Origin: Semisulcospira habei
Lineage: Eukaryota > Mollusca > Gastropoda > Semisulcospiridae
NCBI GenBank assembly: GCA_036245525.1
Contig: BTPG01000003.1
Span: forward strand, 139,996,485-140,060,484
Direction of reading: 5' to 3'
Length of the DNA stretch: 64,000 nt
Below the pieces are notes generated by a model. The model was not told the DNA's origin. It saw only the letters and a program-made list of their open reading frames with translations, and did no database searches. Position numbers and translations under genes: made by a program. Positions 22,480 to 31,640 of the stretch are shown here, piece after piece (positions within the stretch are counted from its first letter, which is position 1; each line of letters opens with the position of its first letter).

Positions 22480-22785
22480 TCTGTCAGAGAGTCTGTCAGC
22501 CCATCAGCGAGGGGCACAGACCCTCACGCGCCCTTACACAATACAAGGGCCTTATGAAAGAATACATCTCACAAAACTACATGCTAACGTGACGTCTATT
22601 TTTGTAGATGTATTTCAACATGAGAAGTCGTCAGTTTTTCTTTCATTCCTAACTTCCATCCACTCGTCTGCAGTCTGCCACTTGAGAGCAGAGAGTCTGC
22701 CAGTTCTTCTGCAAGGGACACAGATCTTCATGAGCCCATGTTGGCTTACAGGGTTCATGAAGAAATTTACCTTTTGCGAAGAGGG
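22480..22785. mobile_element. Two decayed family A hairpins
   Basis: Around 22505-22560 and 22698-22780 the family A pattern is recognisable (GCAAGGGACACAGATCTTCA ... TTCATGAAG). Both share an upstream CATCCA.TC..CTGCAGTCTG context, so they may be duplicates. Confidence 0.5.
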
Positions 22786-22979
22786 ATCATTTAATGTTAT
22801 ATGTATGATAATGTATGTTAGAAATTCTGTTTCTTTCAGTTCAGTCATCCAATCTTCTGCATCATGCGGGGAAAATACACGTACAATCTATTTGCATTTA
22901 TGGTAGATGCTCATGAGAATCTCTGCCTCTTATTTTGAGTGACCAGAAGTTTCACACTGCACAATTCAGTCTTCTGAAA

Positions 22980-23075
22980 TCCTCCAGCAAACTTCGTCTG
23001 TCTGCAAGAGGCACAGATCCTCGTGAGCCCCTGCATTCTACATAGGCTCATGATGATCTATGCCTCTTGCCGGGA
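22980..23075. mobile_element. Family A hairpin
   Basis: Hairpin 23003-23070: GCAAGAGGCACAGATCCTCG and GATCTATGCCTCTTGC. The centre has diverged to GCATTCTACATAGG. Confidence 0.65.
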
Positions 23076-23087
23076 GGGAAGGAGGAA

Positions 23088-23268
23088 TTAACCAGTTCAC
23101 TGCTAGTGACGCGGGGTGATTCTGAAACCATTGTAAATTCAACGTCCAAGACGATGATCCCTAGCCGTCAAAGCATCGAGGATTGAACGTGGTTTCAACA
23201 AGAGGCGTAGATCCTCATGAGCCCCCGCGATTGCGGGGCTCATGAGGATCTATGCCTATTTCAGTTGC
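23088..23268. mobile_element. Family A element
   Basis: TTAACCAGTTCACTGCTAGT at left and GCAGTTAA at right, hairpin 23199-23257. It lies only 13 bases from the preceding hairpin. Confidence 0.75.
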
Positions 23269-24144
23269 AGTTAAAAGTCCGCGCATACGTTAAGTTTTCC
23301 TTTCCCACATCGCATTCGATGTGCTAGAACCCCTCAACGAACCCGGAGCCAGTTTATAGCGGCGCACCTTGCTTAGTGGCTGGCGCAGGACTAAGCTCGC
23401 TCATGCAACTGACCCAGTACGGTCTGCACGAGGCAAAGACCACCATCAAAGACACTGTGCGCCACATTCTATGTCACCATACATTCTGCAATGGGAATGT
23501 TTCACAAAGTAATGCAAGCTAGGCTTTCTCACCAAGTTATTAGATTCAGTTCCGTCCAGTCTTTCAAACTCTTGCAAATCAGCTGTGTTTTTCTTTTGTT
23601 TCTCTTCTTCCTCATCTTCTTCTTCTAGATTCTTTTCGATCCTTAAATGCCCATTACCGCCGTAACTGTTCAAAGATACACTTCCGTATCAGATGGTTTC
23701 GAAATGTTACACACAGGTCTAGTTATGGTTCATTTAGACAGAGGACAATCCAGTTCAGCACACGTGGTATTTATATCAAGTAAGCTGACAATGACTCCAC
23801 TCCGTTCTAGAAATACAACACTATCAGTGCGAGAAACAGCTACAAATAAACTGACACGCTAACAGCTGCGCAAAATAATTAAGTGTTATTCCGCGTGTAC
23901 TTTTGCTGCATTTCCAAACTGCCATAGAAACTCATTAGGTGTGTCGACAAGGCTTAAAAAAAATCGTTCTGAAATTTGTCTTTAGTTTTAAGCGTAATGG
24001 TACTTGAAAAACTGATGTTTCTAAATTCGTTTCAAGTAAGAGGGGCTATAAGCACCTCCCCCACCTCCCCTGTCTACCCCCGCAGCCTCCTCCCCCCCCC
24101 CCCGCTCCCCCACCCATCCCACCCCTCCGGCAATAATGTCGCAA
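23269..24144. other. No gene seen; one dispersed motif and a C-rich tract
   Basis: A segment at about 23355-23410 (TATAGCGGCGCACCTTGC) resembles 51208-51270 and, more loosely, 41697-41760. C-rich low complexity lies at 24052-24126. Otherwise empty. Confidence 0.5.
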
Positions 24145-24316
24145 TTAACCCATTTAGCCGCGAGAGATCGATTGACCATGATTGACCTTCAGGCGCCAAG
24201 CTAATCTGGCACTACCCTTGAATTATCATGTCAATCCATCCCCTGCAACTGGTACATAGTCGTTAGGCAAGATCTCCAAAATTTGAGAAATGGGACCTTG
24301 TGGCTAAAAGGGTTAA
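24145..24316. mobile_element. Family B' element with most of one arm deleted
   Basis: TTAACCCATTTAGCCGCGAG to GTGGCTAAAAGGGTTAA. One arm is complete from GGCGCCAAGC outward; the other keeps only GATTGACCATGATTG. Orientation is opposite to the copy at 896. Confidence 0.75.
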
Positions 24317-24499
24317 ACCACAAGCCGGGCACCTTCGTACAGTATATTAGGTTTCGAAGCATTCTTTGGGGTGCATTGCAGCCTTAAAATTGTTCTGCTT
24401 CTTCTAGCTGCACATTTTCAGTGAGGACTGAGAAACTATTTCATCTGATCACTTGAACAAATCGACCGGTATATGCCGAAACCAGTTTGTCAATATTTG

Positions 24500-24552
24500 A
24501 GAAAAGCGAGATTTTCATTCTTTCACAGTGAAAATCTCATTTTCTTTTTTAA
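24500..24552. mobile_element. Family G hairpin
   Basis: GAAAAGCGAGATTTTCATTC and GTGAAAATCTCATTTTC. Right flank AAACAAAAATAGACTTTATG is shared with other family G copies. Confidence 0.7.
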
Positions 24553-24594
24553 ACAAAAATAGACTTTATGGCTTTCGTCATATAATGGCAAAAT

Positions 24595-24670
24595 GTGTGC
24601 TGGTCTGTGATTTTGGACCTTACGGCTTAAGGCCTAAAGCCGTAAGGTCCAAAATCACAGACCAGCACAC
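24595..24670. mobile_element. Singleton perfect hairpin (L), 76 bp
   Basis: GTGTGCTGGTCTGTGATTTT and its exact complement, meeting at GGCTTAAGGCCTAAAGCC. Half-arm fragments occur at 36411-36436 and possibly 41768-41812. Confidence 0.85.
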
Positions 24671-24883
24671 GAATTATCCTTCATGCAGGTGCGTACCTTC
24701 ATGCGCGTGTTTTTTTTTTGCCTATGCTGTAATTAGAATGCATCATTTGAATAATCCTGTTTGACGTACAAGGGAGTGAACGTTCTCCGTGTTCTAAATC
24801 TCTGCAGTTATTTTCTGTGCAATGTAACACAGATTAACCGATTTAAAAAATGGCCCTAAACTGCTCAAACATTATACACAAAC

Positions 24884-25015
24884 CAAGGGGAATCACTCAG
24901 CGCTGGACAGACAAACAGTTAGATCCCCTGCCCCCGCCTATCAGGCACCCAATCGCCAGCCCACAGAGAAATACGCAGGTATAGAACAAGACTATCATCT
25001 GCATCCTCAAACGTT
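24884..25015. mobile_element. Family H fragment (one arm plus body)
   Basis: AATCACTCAGCGCTGGACAG then GCCTATCAGGCACCCAATCG, the reverse complement of the right part of the element at 15604. The opposite arm is absent. Confidence 0.7.
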
Positions 25016-25404
25016 GGCTTTTACGAACCATTAGCAACTGCCACGATTTAATTTTCCCCTGGCGACGTTTGAGGTTTATGGTAATGTGAAACTTTCATCT
25101 CCAAATCCGCGACCGTTAGGAGCGCCGTGTAAAAAAAAAATCATTTCGCAAAAGTATAGAGCGCGATTTTACAACGGGCTGGGGCGGATCTGGGGGAGTT
25201 TCGTTTGGGGGGGGGGAGTGGTACTGGGGTTCCCGAAGCCTCCCCCCTCACCCCCGCCCACCTCGGAAGGTCAGTAACTGATCTGCCTCTGGCGGCGATC
25301 ATAATGTTCTCTGCCTCTTGTTGATCCCCTCTTTGCATTCATCTCCCTTGGATGAGTTGGGTTTGTGAGTTGAATTTACCATTTTTGCAGACACAAATTC
25401 TAAT

Positions 25405-25634
25405 GAGGGACTTTCAACTCCTTTACTGCCGAGAAAAAAAAAATGTAGGCCTACAGCACCCACCTGCAAGAGGCATAGATCCTCACGAGCCCCCGCAACT
25501 GCGGGGGCTCATGAGGATCTATGCCTCTTGCTCAGTGAAACTATGCCTCTTAAGGATCCATGTTTCTTTGACGGCTGACGATCTTTTATAAAGATTTCAA
25601 AACACGAGTCGACTGGCACTGATAGGATTTAAAC
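25405..25634. mobile_element. Family A element
   Basis: CTCCTTTACTGCCGAGAAAA at left, hairpin 25465-25531 (one internal mismatch), long-flank TTTCTTTGACGGCTGACG and a right end at GGCACTGATAGGATTTAA. Confidence 0.75.
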
Positions 25635-25654
25635 AGATCGCACAGGCGCTTGGG

Positions 25655-25901
25655 ACCTGCTCCCACAAAAGGGAACATAAGTCGGAAATTTTGAGTTTTG
25701 AGATATTTACATAATTACAATCTACAAGCAAAACAAATTAACTTGATGCAAAAACTATTGTTGTAGACCTGTTATTAAGCGAGAAACATGCATTTAAAGT
25801 TGATCATTCGAACTGACCCAAGATGACCCCCTGCACTCTTTTCGGCCTGTAGCTCCATTTGGCTGAAAGCGACTTAAGGTACCTTTTGTGGGAGCAGGTC
25901 A
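25655..25901. repeat. Inverted repeat with 19 bp perfect arms
   Basis: GACCTGCTCCCACAAAAGG near 25655 and CCTTTTGTGGGAGCAGGTC near 25882, about 205 bases apart. Similar single words (GAGCAGGTCCCTTT) occur at 20464 and 38634, suggesting terminal inverted repeats of another element type. Confidence 0.6.
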
Positions 25902-26115
25902 CATATGTCTCTTGCACGTTGAGAGAGTTAACTGAATGACTTCCGGGGAAAAGGAGAGTTAATGCATTTGTGTGTTGGCTTGTCTGTCGCGAAGCATGGA
26001 TTTGGCGACCGGAGAGTGGCCGGCAGTCTGTCAAGTGTCAATTACGCTTGAAGTCTTCTCTCTCTGTAAACTAATAACACTAATGTGGGTACACTGACTA
26101 CACGGACGGTTTGGG

Positions 26116-26195
26116 TTAACTCATTCGAGACGTGCCGCCTCCGGATACGTGGCATAAGCCGCGTATCCGGAGGCGGCACGTCTCGAATGAGTTAA
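26116..26195. mobile_element. Family D palindrome (80 bp)
   Basis: TTAACTCATTCGAGACGTGC and GCACGTCTCGAATGAGTTAA; every base pairs up to a few central positions (GTGGCATAAGCCGC). The element is nothing but the hairpin and its TTAA ends. Confidence 0.9.
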
Positions 26196-26305
26196 TGGAG
26201 ATGGAGGAAGAAGGCGGGGTGGGGGGGGGGGGGGGGCTGGACGGTCCAGTTTATCGTTTTTGAGTGGTCGTACCTCGCCTCATAGGCCGCTACACATGGG
26301 TACAC

Positions 26306-26345
26306 TTACCAATACAATACAATACAATACTTTATTAATCCCTCA
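26306..26345 (-). repeat. Non-LTR retrotransposon tail, minus strand
   Basis: On the minus strand it reads TTAATAAAGTATTGTATTG followed by more ATTGT units, the same tail style as at 18060 and 36735. The body to its right (26345 onward) is not recognisable. Confidence 0.5.
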
Positions 26346-26795
26346 TGTGGAAATTCACTGTCTGCGCATACACCGAATGGCACCATCATTCACTCATTCA
26401 ATTAATTAATGAAACTATAACTCTCAGTTAAAGAAATGAACTGTAACAGACGCACTGGTACCTTTGTAACACTCCTGGCATCAGAAACACTTATACCCCC
26501 TGTGCTTCTGTTGTCAGCAATGTTTCAATGAACTACTGAATAGGCCAGGACATGATTTGGGTACACTGACCTCAAGATGAGTACATTGACGGTTTGGGGA
26601 ACAGGAACTCAATTGGTGGATTGTTTTTAAGTGCTCGTACCTTGTCAGTCCGCCAGGGAAACAGGAACTTAAACCCCCTTCTTCACGTAGCCACCGTTAA
26701 TGTTTTGCAGCGTCGGTGGCTGCATATGCACAAGGGATTCACCTCGTCATTGACAGTGGAGTGGACGCATATTGTGTTCTTGAAATCAGTCTCTG

Positions 26796-27000
26796 TTAAC
26801 TCATTCTACCCCAGACACGCCACAGCAAGATAAGGATCGACCATGATAGTTCAAGGATGATGCCAGAATAGCTTGGCGCCTATGGGCTATTCTGGCATCA
26901 CCCTTGAACTATCATGGTCGATCTGTGTCCTGCACTGCAATGCAGTCTTCAAGTCGGCGGCAAAATTTGGGGATTTCGGTGATGGGGTAGAAAGAGTTAA
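26796..27000. mobile_element. Family B element, abutting D
   Basis: TTAACTCATTCTACCCCAGA to GATGGGGTAGAAAGAGTTAA. The hairpin centre has a short deletion on one arm (GGCGCCTATGGGCTATTC). Confidence 0.85.
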
Positions 27001-27050
27001 CTCATTCGCGGCCAGCCGCATCCGGATGCGGCTTGCCGCGAATGAGTTAA
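26997..27050. mobile_element. Family D palindrome, abutting B
   Basis: TTAACTCATTCGCGGCCAGC mirrored by GCTTGCCGCGAATGAGTTAA. Shares its left TTAA with the B element. The outer stem reads CGCGGC rather than CGAGACG, with the partner arm changed to match. Confidence 0.85.
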
Positions 27051-27218
27051 GAAAGATTTCAGGAGCACAGCATTGCCTTCCTGGCAGTGAAGAGATTAAT
27101 TGCGTGAGCAACTGACAGTGCCGTTTTCCGTGCGCGAAGTCATTTGACAGTACGTGCCTTCCCAATCCCGCTAAAATTCCGCAGGTTTGCATAGACCCAC
27201 GACGATGTATATCCCAAT

Positions 27219-27262
27219 GCGTAAAAGGCCATCGGGCCGACGTCGGCCCGATGGCCTTTTGC
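27219..27262. mobile_element. Family E short hairpin
   Basis: AAAAGGCCATCGGGCCGACG and its complement with no loop. It lacks the GC-rich inner core of the long copies. Confidence 0.8.
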
Positions 27263-27483
27263 TCCTTGCGTATCTTAATAATAATACATAATAATAATAC
27301 CATTATTATATAGTTATCTTGCACTCCGATTGTGCGTAGTACAGTCACAGAGCAGGCACACACTATTTTTGCGAACGTCGGGTCGGGGGTGATAGTGGTG
27401 GGTCCTACCCCCCCCCCCCCCCCACCTTCCCTCCCCCAACCCCCTCTTGCCGTTCTTGTTATATGTCACTACTACACTGATTG

Positions 27484-27536
27484 TCTTCCTCGATTCGATT
27501 CGCTACCGCTGATATGCGGTAGCGAACCGAGGGAGA
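27484..27536. mobile_element. Family J hairpin
   Basis: GATTCGCTACCGCTGATATG and CGGTAGCGAACCGAGGGAG; outer part partly decayed. A C-run lies upstream at 27409-27423. Confidence 0.65.
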
Positions 27537-27666
27537 AAATCAGCCCCATGCCACTCCTTGCTGTTTCATTTTATGATTTCTTATGGAAACGTTGCTGCCC
27601 AAAACGTAGGGTATAGTGTGTGTTTGTTATTATACAGTCCAGAGCAAACGGGAAGAATTTAAATTC

Positions 27667-27855
27667 TGCTAACTTAGCCCGACGCGCGTATTTCCCAAAT
27701 TTTGGAGGCGTCATCTAACGACTATGCACCTGTTGCAGGAGATGGATCGACCATGATAATTCAAGTCGGCGCCAAGCTAATCTGGCACTACCCTTGAATT
27801 ATCATGGTCGACCCATCAGTCTCCTGCTGTTGTGCGTCAGGGCTGAATGAGTTAA
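27667..27855. mobile_element. Family B' element with one arm truncated
   Basis: CTAACTTAGCCCGACGCGCG to GGGCTGAATGAGTTAA. The left arm stops after ATAATTCAAG and jumps to GGCGCCAAGC of the right arm. Confidence 0.75.
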
Positions 27856-28369
27856 CAATTACAAAATTTACAAAGTACATAGACGCGTACGGAGGCAATT
27901 CTTACAACAAGCATGGGCCATTAATTTGACCTATGACTTGAAAATGTTTAAATAAAATTATCCCTTATTCATTGTCCGTTCGCTCGTCCGTCCGTCTGTC
28001 CGTCTGTCCGTCTTTCACCTAGTCAGTGCTTCTGTCTGTTCGTTCATTCCTTCCTTCCTTGCTTTCTTTCGTCATCCATTCGTTCCGAAACATTTCATTC
28101 ATTCGTTCATTTTGTTTCATTCATTCATGCATGCATTCTCTAATTACATTCATTTATGCATTCATTCATTTCTGTTCTAAATTTGTAAAGTTATTTTTTT
28201 TGTGGCCATCAATGCGGGCTAAAGCTAGTGGATATGTCAATAACAAAATCTATTGTAATCTCCACAATGTGAACGAGGAAGTTGTTTTCTTGAGAAAAAA
28301 AAAATCTTTGCATAAAACAGACGGAAAGGAGAATAAAGAACACGGCATGGCATGGGTTTCCAATGATCA
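27856..28369. repeat. Tetranucleotide array (TTCA/TCCG/TTCC) and unassigned flank
   Basis: 27975-28172 is built of CGTC-, TTCC- and ATTC-type tetranucleotides. The rest, 27856-27974 and 28173-28369, shows no gene or repeat I recognise. Confidence 0.75.
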
Positions 28370-28412
28370 AAATCTCATTGGGCCGACGTCGGCCCGATGG
28401 CCTTTGCGCACT
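28370..28412. mobile_element. Family E short hairpin, diverged
   Basis: CTCATTGGGCCGACGTCGGC and CCGATGGCCTTTGCGC; one arm has decayed at its outer end. Confidence 0.6.
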
Positions 28413-28466
28413 GGGTTCAGCTTGTTTTCCCCCTCAGCCTACTTCAAACTTGGATTTGTATAATTT

Positions 28467-28557
28467 TTTACCCTTTGCATGTCGGCAGCGGCTTTTGTCG
28501 TGATTCTTCCTGCAGGAATCATCGCGACGCAAACCACTACCGACAGCCAAAGGTTAG
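28467..28557. mobile_element. Family C palindrome
   Basis: TTTACCCTTTGCATGTCGGC and CCGACAGCCAAAGGTTAG around TTCCTGCAGGAATCATCG. Ends have drifted from TTAA. Confidence 0.75.
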
Positions 28558-28679
28558 ATAATGGAATAGATAGAATATTATCTATATAATAATAATGTAC
28601 CATGCGGGAAAATGCTTGTCTATCCGTTGCTTTGGTTACAACTGACGAACGAACCAACAAAAGAACTAACCAACAAACA

Positions 28680-28765
28680 GACTGAATGAATGAATGAGTC
28701 GGTGAGTGAGCGAGTGAGTGAGTGAACAAAAGATTGAATGAATGAATGAATGAATGAATGAATGT
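28680..28765. repeat. (TGAA)n/(TGAG)n tetranucleotide repeat
   Basis: Two TGAA blocks around a TGAG block. Confidence 0.9.
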
Positions 28766-28910
28766 CACTCAGTTATGTTCCTAATGTGCTCATCGTGTAC
28801 TTAGTGTGAACCCATGAAGACATAAATCCACGATCTCATTAATTTAATATCGTTTTTAGTGCTCATTCATTGTCCGAGCGAGGGGTGGACACAGAGTGTC
28901 CGCCGTATGA

Positions 28911-29010
28911 AGTCAAAAGACAGTAAGTCCATTTAGTTTTCAGAAAAGCGAGATTTTCATTGCATTACAATGAAAATCTTGCTTTTCACAACAAATAAAC
29001 TTAATTCACA
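28911..29010. mobile_element. Family G element
   Basis: Left AAAAGACAGTAAGTCC, hairpin 28943-28987 (GAAAAGCGAGATTTTCATTG with its complement), right AATAAACTTAATTC. The terminal inverted words are partly decayed. Confidence 0.7.
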
Positions 29011-29216
29011 GGGCTGCACGTACTCCACCACACTATCTATGCCTCTTTGCTGGACCAATGTGAACATCCGTGTTTCTCATTTGGAGGAGGTCATCGGACT
29101 TTCTCAAAATCCCCTAACTCATTATACGCGAAACCGAAAGAGTGAGTATCAGTGTTTATAATACAAGATAAGGTACAAAGTAGGTTGGAAACTCCTCTGA
29201 TGAGGTCAATAACCTA

Positions 29217-29290
29217 GCGCGCAAAAGGACATCGGGGCCGTGCGCGGGCCAACGGCGGCCGACGTCGGCCCGATGGCCTTTTGCACATTG
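29217..29290. mobile_element. Family E hairpin with a shortened left arm
   Basis: The right arm is complete (GGCGGCCGACGTCGGCCCGA); the left jumps from ACATCGGG straight to GCCGTGCGCG. Confidence 0.7.
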
Positions 29291-29404
29291 GGTAATGCGC
29301 GGTTCTACCGCATAATGCACCAGAGCTTTTTCCTGACTATACATTCTGAAGCTTTTAAGTTCTGTATTTGTGTCCGCCGGTCTGAGCTGCTCGACTTTAC
29401 CTCA

Positions 29405-29470
29405 TTCGAGACGCGCCGCATCCGGATACGCGGCGTAAAGCCGCGTATCCGGATGCGGTGCGTCTCGAAC
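29405..29470. mobile_element. Family D palindrome in a different context
   Basis: TTCGAGACGCGCCGCATCCG mirrored by CGGATGCGGTGCGTCTCGAA. The inner stem has ATCC with GGAT where the copy at 26116 has CTCC with GGAG, a paired change. The right flank (GTAGAAGTAAATCGCAGC) recurs after the D copy at 31251. Confidence 0.8.
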
Positions 29471-29877
29471 GTAGAAGTAAATCGCAGCAAAATGCACACA
29501 AATACAGTCGACTTTTCTTATAATGCGGTCAGATACAGCAACTTTTTATCACTAAGGTTTCTACCGCAACCTTTCGTGTACAAGTTACATCTCTTATGAC
29601 AAACTTCGAGAATAAGTGATGATATACGAAGTCTGCTGTTTTAAATGTCCATTTCAGCACAGCATCTACACGTCTTGCTCACCCAGTTTATATCTGTTTC
29701 GCTCATCCGTAGGAGGTCATAAAGGTTTTTTTTTTTTTTTAATAATAATAATAATACTAATACCGTTATAGGCGCTTTTTCTCAATTTTTGGGCAAATCG
29801 ACTCAAAGCGCCGCGAACTGAAACCCAACACGCACACTCACGTAACAGACACGGATTTACGCCACATTTAACTCATT

Positions 29878-30081
29878 CTACCCCAGACACACCACAGCAA
29901 AATAAAGATCGACCATGCTAGTTCAAGGGTGATGCCAGGATAGCTTGGCGTCTATGGGTGCCGAGCTATTCTGGCATCACCATTGAACTATCATGGTCGA
30001 TCTGTGTCCTGCACTGCAACGCAGTATTCAGAAGACGACTTCAAAAACGGTAGATTTCGGTCTTGGGGTAGAATGAGTTAA
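29878..30081. mobile_element. Family B element
   Basis: TTAACTCATTCTACCCCAGA to TTGGGGTAGAATGAGTTAA. Hairpin roughly 29908-30003 with several unpaired changes. Confidence 0.85.
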
Positions 30082-30189
30082 GACAAACACAGTACAAGAC
30101 AGACGAAGGGCCAGTTCAGCTACTGAAGTTACAGAGATTTTTGATCGCTTGTATTTAAAATTTGTAAAGTCGCCTGAAACCGGTACCAA

Positions 30190-30220
<31 letters not shown>

Positions 30221-30499
30221 TGGAAGAACTGGAGTACCCGGAGAAAGAACCCCCGTGTCGTTCATCCGTACGAGATGACGGACATAGGGGTTCTCAGCGA
30301 GCTATTATTCTTCCCGCTGTGAGCAGTGTCACGAACCCATCACGGAGGGAGCGAAGTAAATAACAGTAAATCACAGTTTATTGCCGCTACCCTGATTCAC
30401 AGACTAATTTGGGATCAGGGTCAAGTTATTAAAGGGAGTGTGCCGACAGCACATTTCCACGAAGCTTAAAGCGACCTTCTGCATGCAATACAGGTGGAC
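30082..30499. other. No gene; (GT)n/G-run and a SINE-like segment
   Basis: (GT)n and a G-run at 30192-30221. The segment at about 30225-30265 (ACTGGAGTACCCGGAGAAAG) resembles a word common in invertebrate SINEs; I cannot define its ends. Confidence 0.4.
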
Positions 30500-30586
30500 T
30501 CTTTGGCTGTCGGTGGCGGTTTTTGTCGCGATGATTCCTGCAGGAATCATCGCGACAAAAAGCGCCACCGACAGCCAAAGGGTTAA
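30500..30586. mobile_element. Family C palindrome
   Basis: CTTTGGCTGTCGGTGGCGGT and its complement, ending GGTTAA on the right. The stem has GGTGGCG with CGCCACC, whereas several sister copies have GGTAGCG with CGCTACC. Confidence 0.85.
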
Positions 30587-30654
30587 CACGTGCAGTTTTT
30601 ATATCTCCTTTAGAAATATTCGTGGTACATCTTTCGATAATGCTGCACAAAAGG

Positions 30655-30850
30655 ACTAAGTTAATCCCATCGCTGCCAGTGATCACGACTTGCGTGTTAG
30701 ATGACTGCGCACACTGACCCACATTCTCTTGAAGAACACAAATGTAAATGAGACTTGGAAAAAGGAACATATAACTAACTTAAGAGACCGTGACTGCGTG
30801 AGCTCACGAGGGTTTATGTCTCTTGCAGCTGGGTTGCGTTCGGCTAGCCC
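30655..30850. mobile_element. Family A, variant with AGGGTTTATG arm
   Basis: GTTAATCCCATCGCTGCCAG at left; right arm CACGAGGGTTTATGTCTCTT and end CCGGCAGTTAAG. The left hairpin arm is mostly gone. Closest relative is 40735-40960, including the DNA just to the side (AATGCTGCACAAAAGGA). Confidence 0.6.
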
Positions 30851-31179
30851 CGGCAGTTAAGATGTTAATTTTGTTTAATTACAACATTTAATTTGTAAAA
30901 TGAAAGACTTTTTTTTTTCTACGTAGGAGAGAGGGAAGTAACGGCATCGCTTTTACCTGTCTGCTCATATGGCTTGTAAAAAGATGGGTAGGATAGTCAT
31001 ATTCATCATGGGACAAACATTGAGAACCCACTTTAACGGCCAATGTTTAGCACTCAAAGCCTGCCCTGTTGAATGCAATTTTATAAATATTTGCCCCTGA
31101 CACGCAGAATGTAGGTAAAGCAAAAAAAAAAACGGTTAGTGGACCAGAAGACTAGACATCACCGCTTATGAGACATGTC

Positions 31180-31290
31180 AAACATGATAGCTGAATGATG
31201 GTGCCAGAATAGCCTAGCACAGTAACTTTAAAAATTCCTTACTTTCCTCATTCGAGACGTGCCGCTTCCGGATACGCGGCACGTCTCGAA
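31180..31290. mobile_element. Family B remnant and family D palindrome
   Basis: B fragment at 31180-31225 (GATGGTGCCAGAATAGCC). D hairpin at 31251-31290: TTCGAGACGTGCCGC and its complement around TTCCGGATAC. Confidence 0.65.
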
Positions 31291-31640
31291 CGTAGAATGA
31301 AGCGCAGGAGAACACACTCAAATACAGTGGAATTCACTTATAATACAGTCGGATATGACAACACTTTATTTTAAAAAATCGGGAAGATTTTTTCCTTTTT
31401 TACACGCTTGCCAATTACCTAATTTTCTACGTTGGGGATTTCTTTACATTTTACACGCTTGGCAGTCACTTTTTTGGTCTGGTTTCTAAATTTTGGAGGT
31501 CTGAGTGCAGATTGTATTATAAAATCTGTATTAATTCAACGCCAAGGGGGTCTAGCCGTCCAAGGGACACGGGGGGCTGGTGAGGATCTATACATGTCTC
31601 TTGCTGTAGGATCTTATTCAGCTTTTCAGTAAAGAATTTG
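31291..31640. mobile_element. Decayed family I flank and family A remnant
   Basis: GTTGGGGATTTCTTTACATT at 31431 matches the outer side of family I at 43535 and 48563. At 31495-31640 a family A flank (CTAGCCGTCCAAGGGACACG) runs into a collapsed hairpin (GAGGATCTATACATGTCTCT). Confidence 0.5.

Larger units (their letters stand above)
26742..27099. mobile_element. Family A element carrying adjacent B and D insertions
   Basis: The left half ends TGTTCTTGAAATCAGTCTCTG and the right half starts GAAAGATTTCAGGAGCACAG, which are inverted copies of the family A long flank. Between them lie a whole B (26796-27000) and a whole D (26997-27050), with TTAA at each boundary. Confidence 0.8.
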
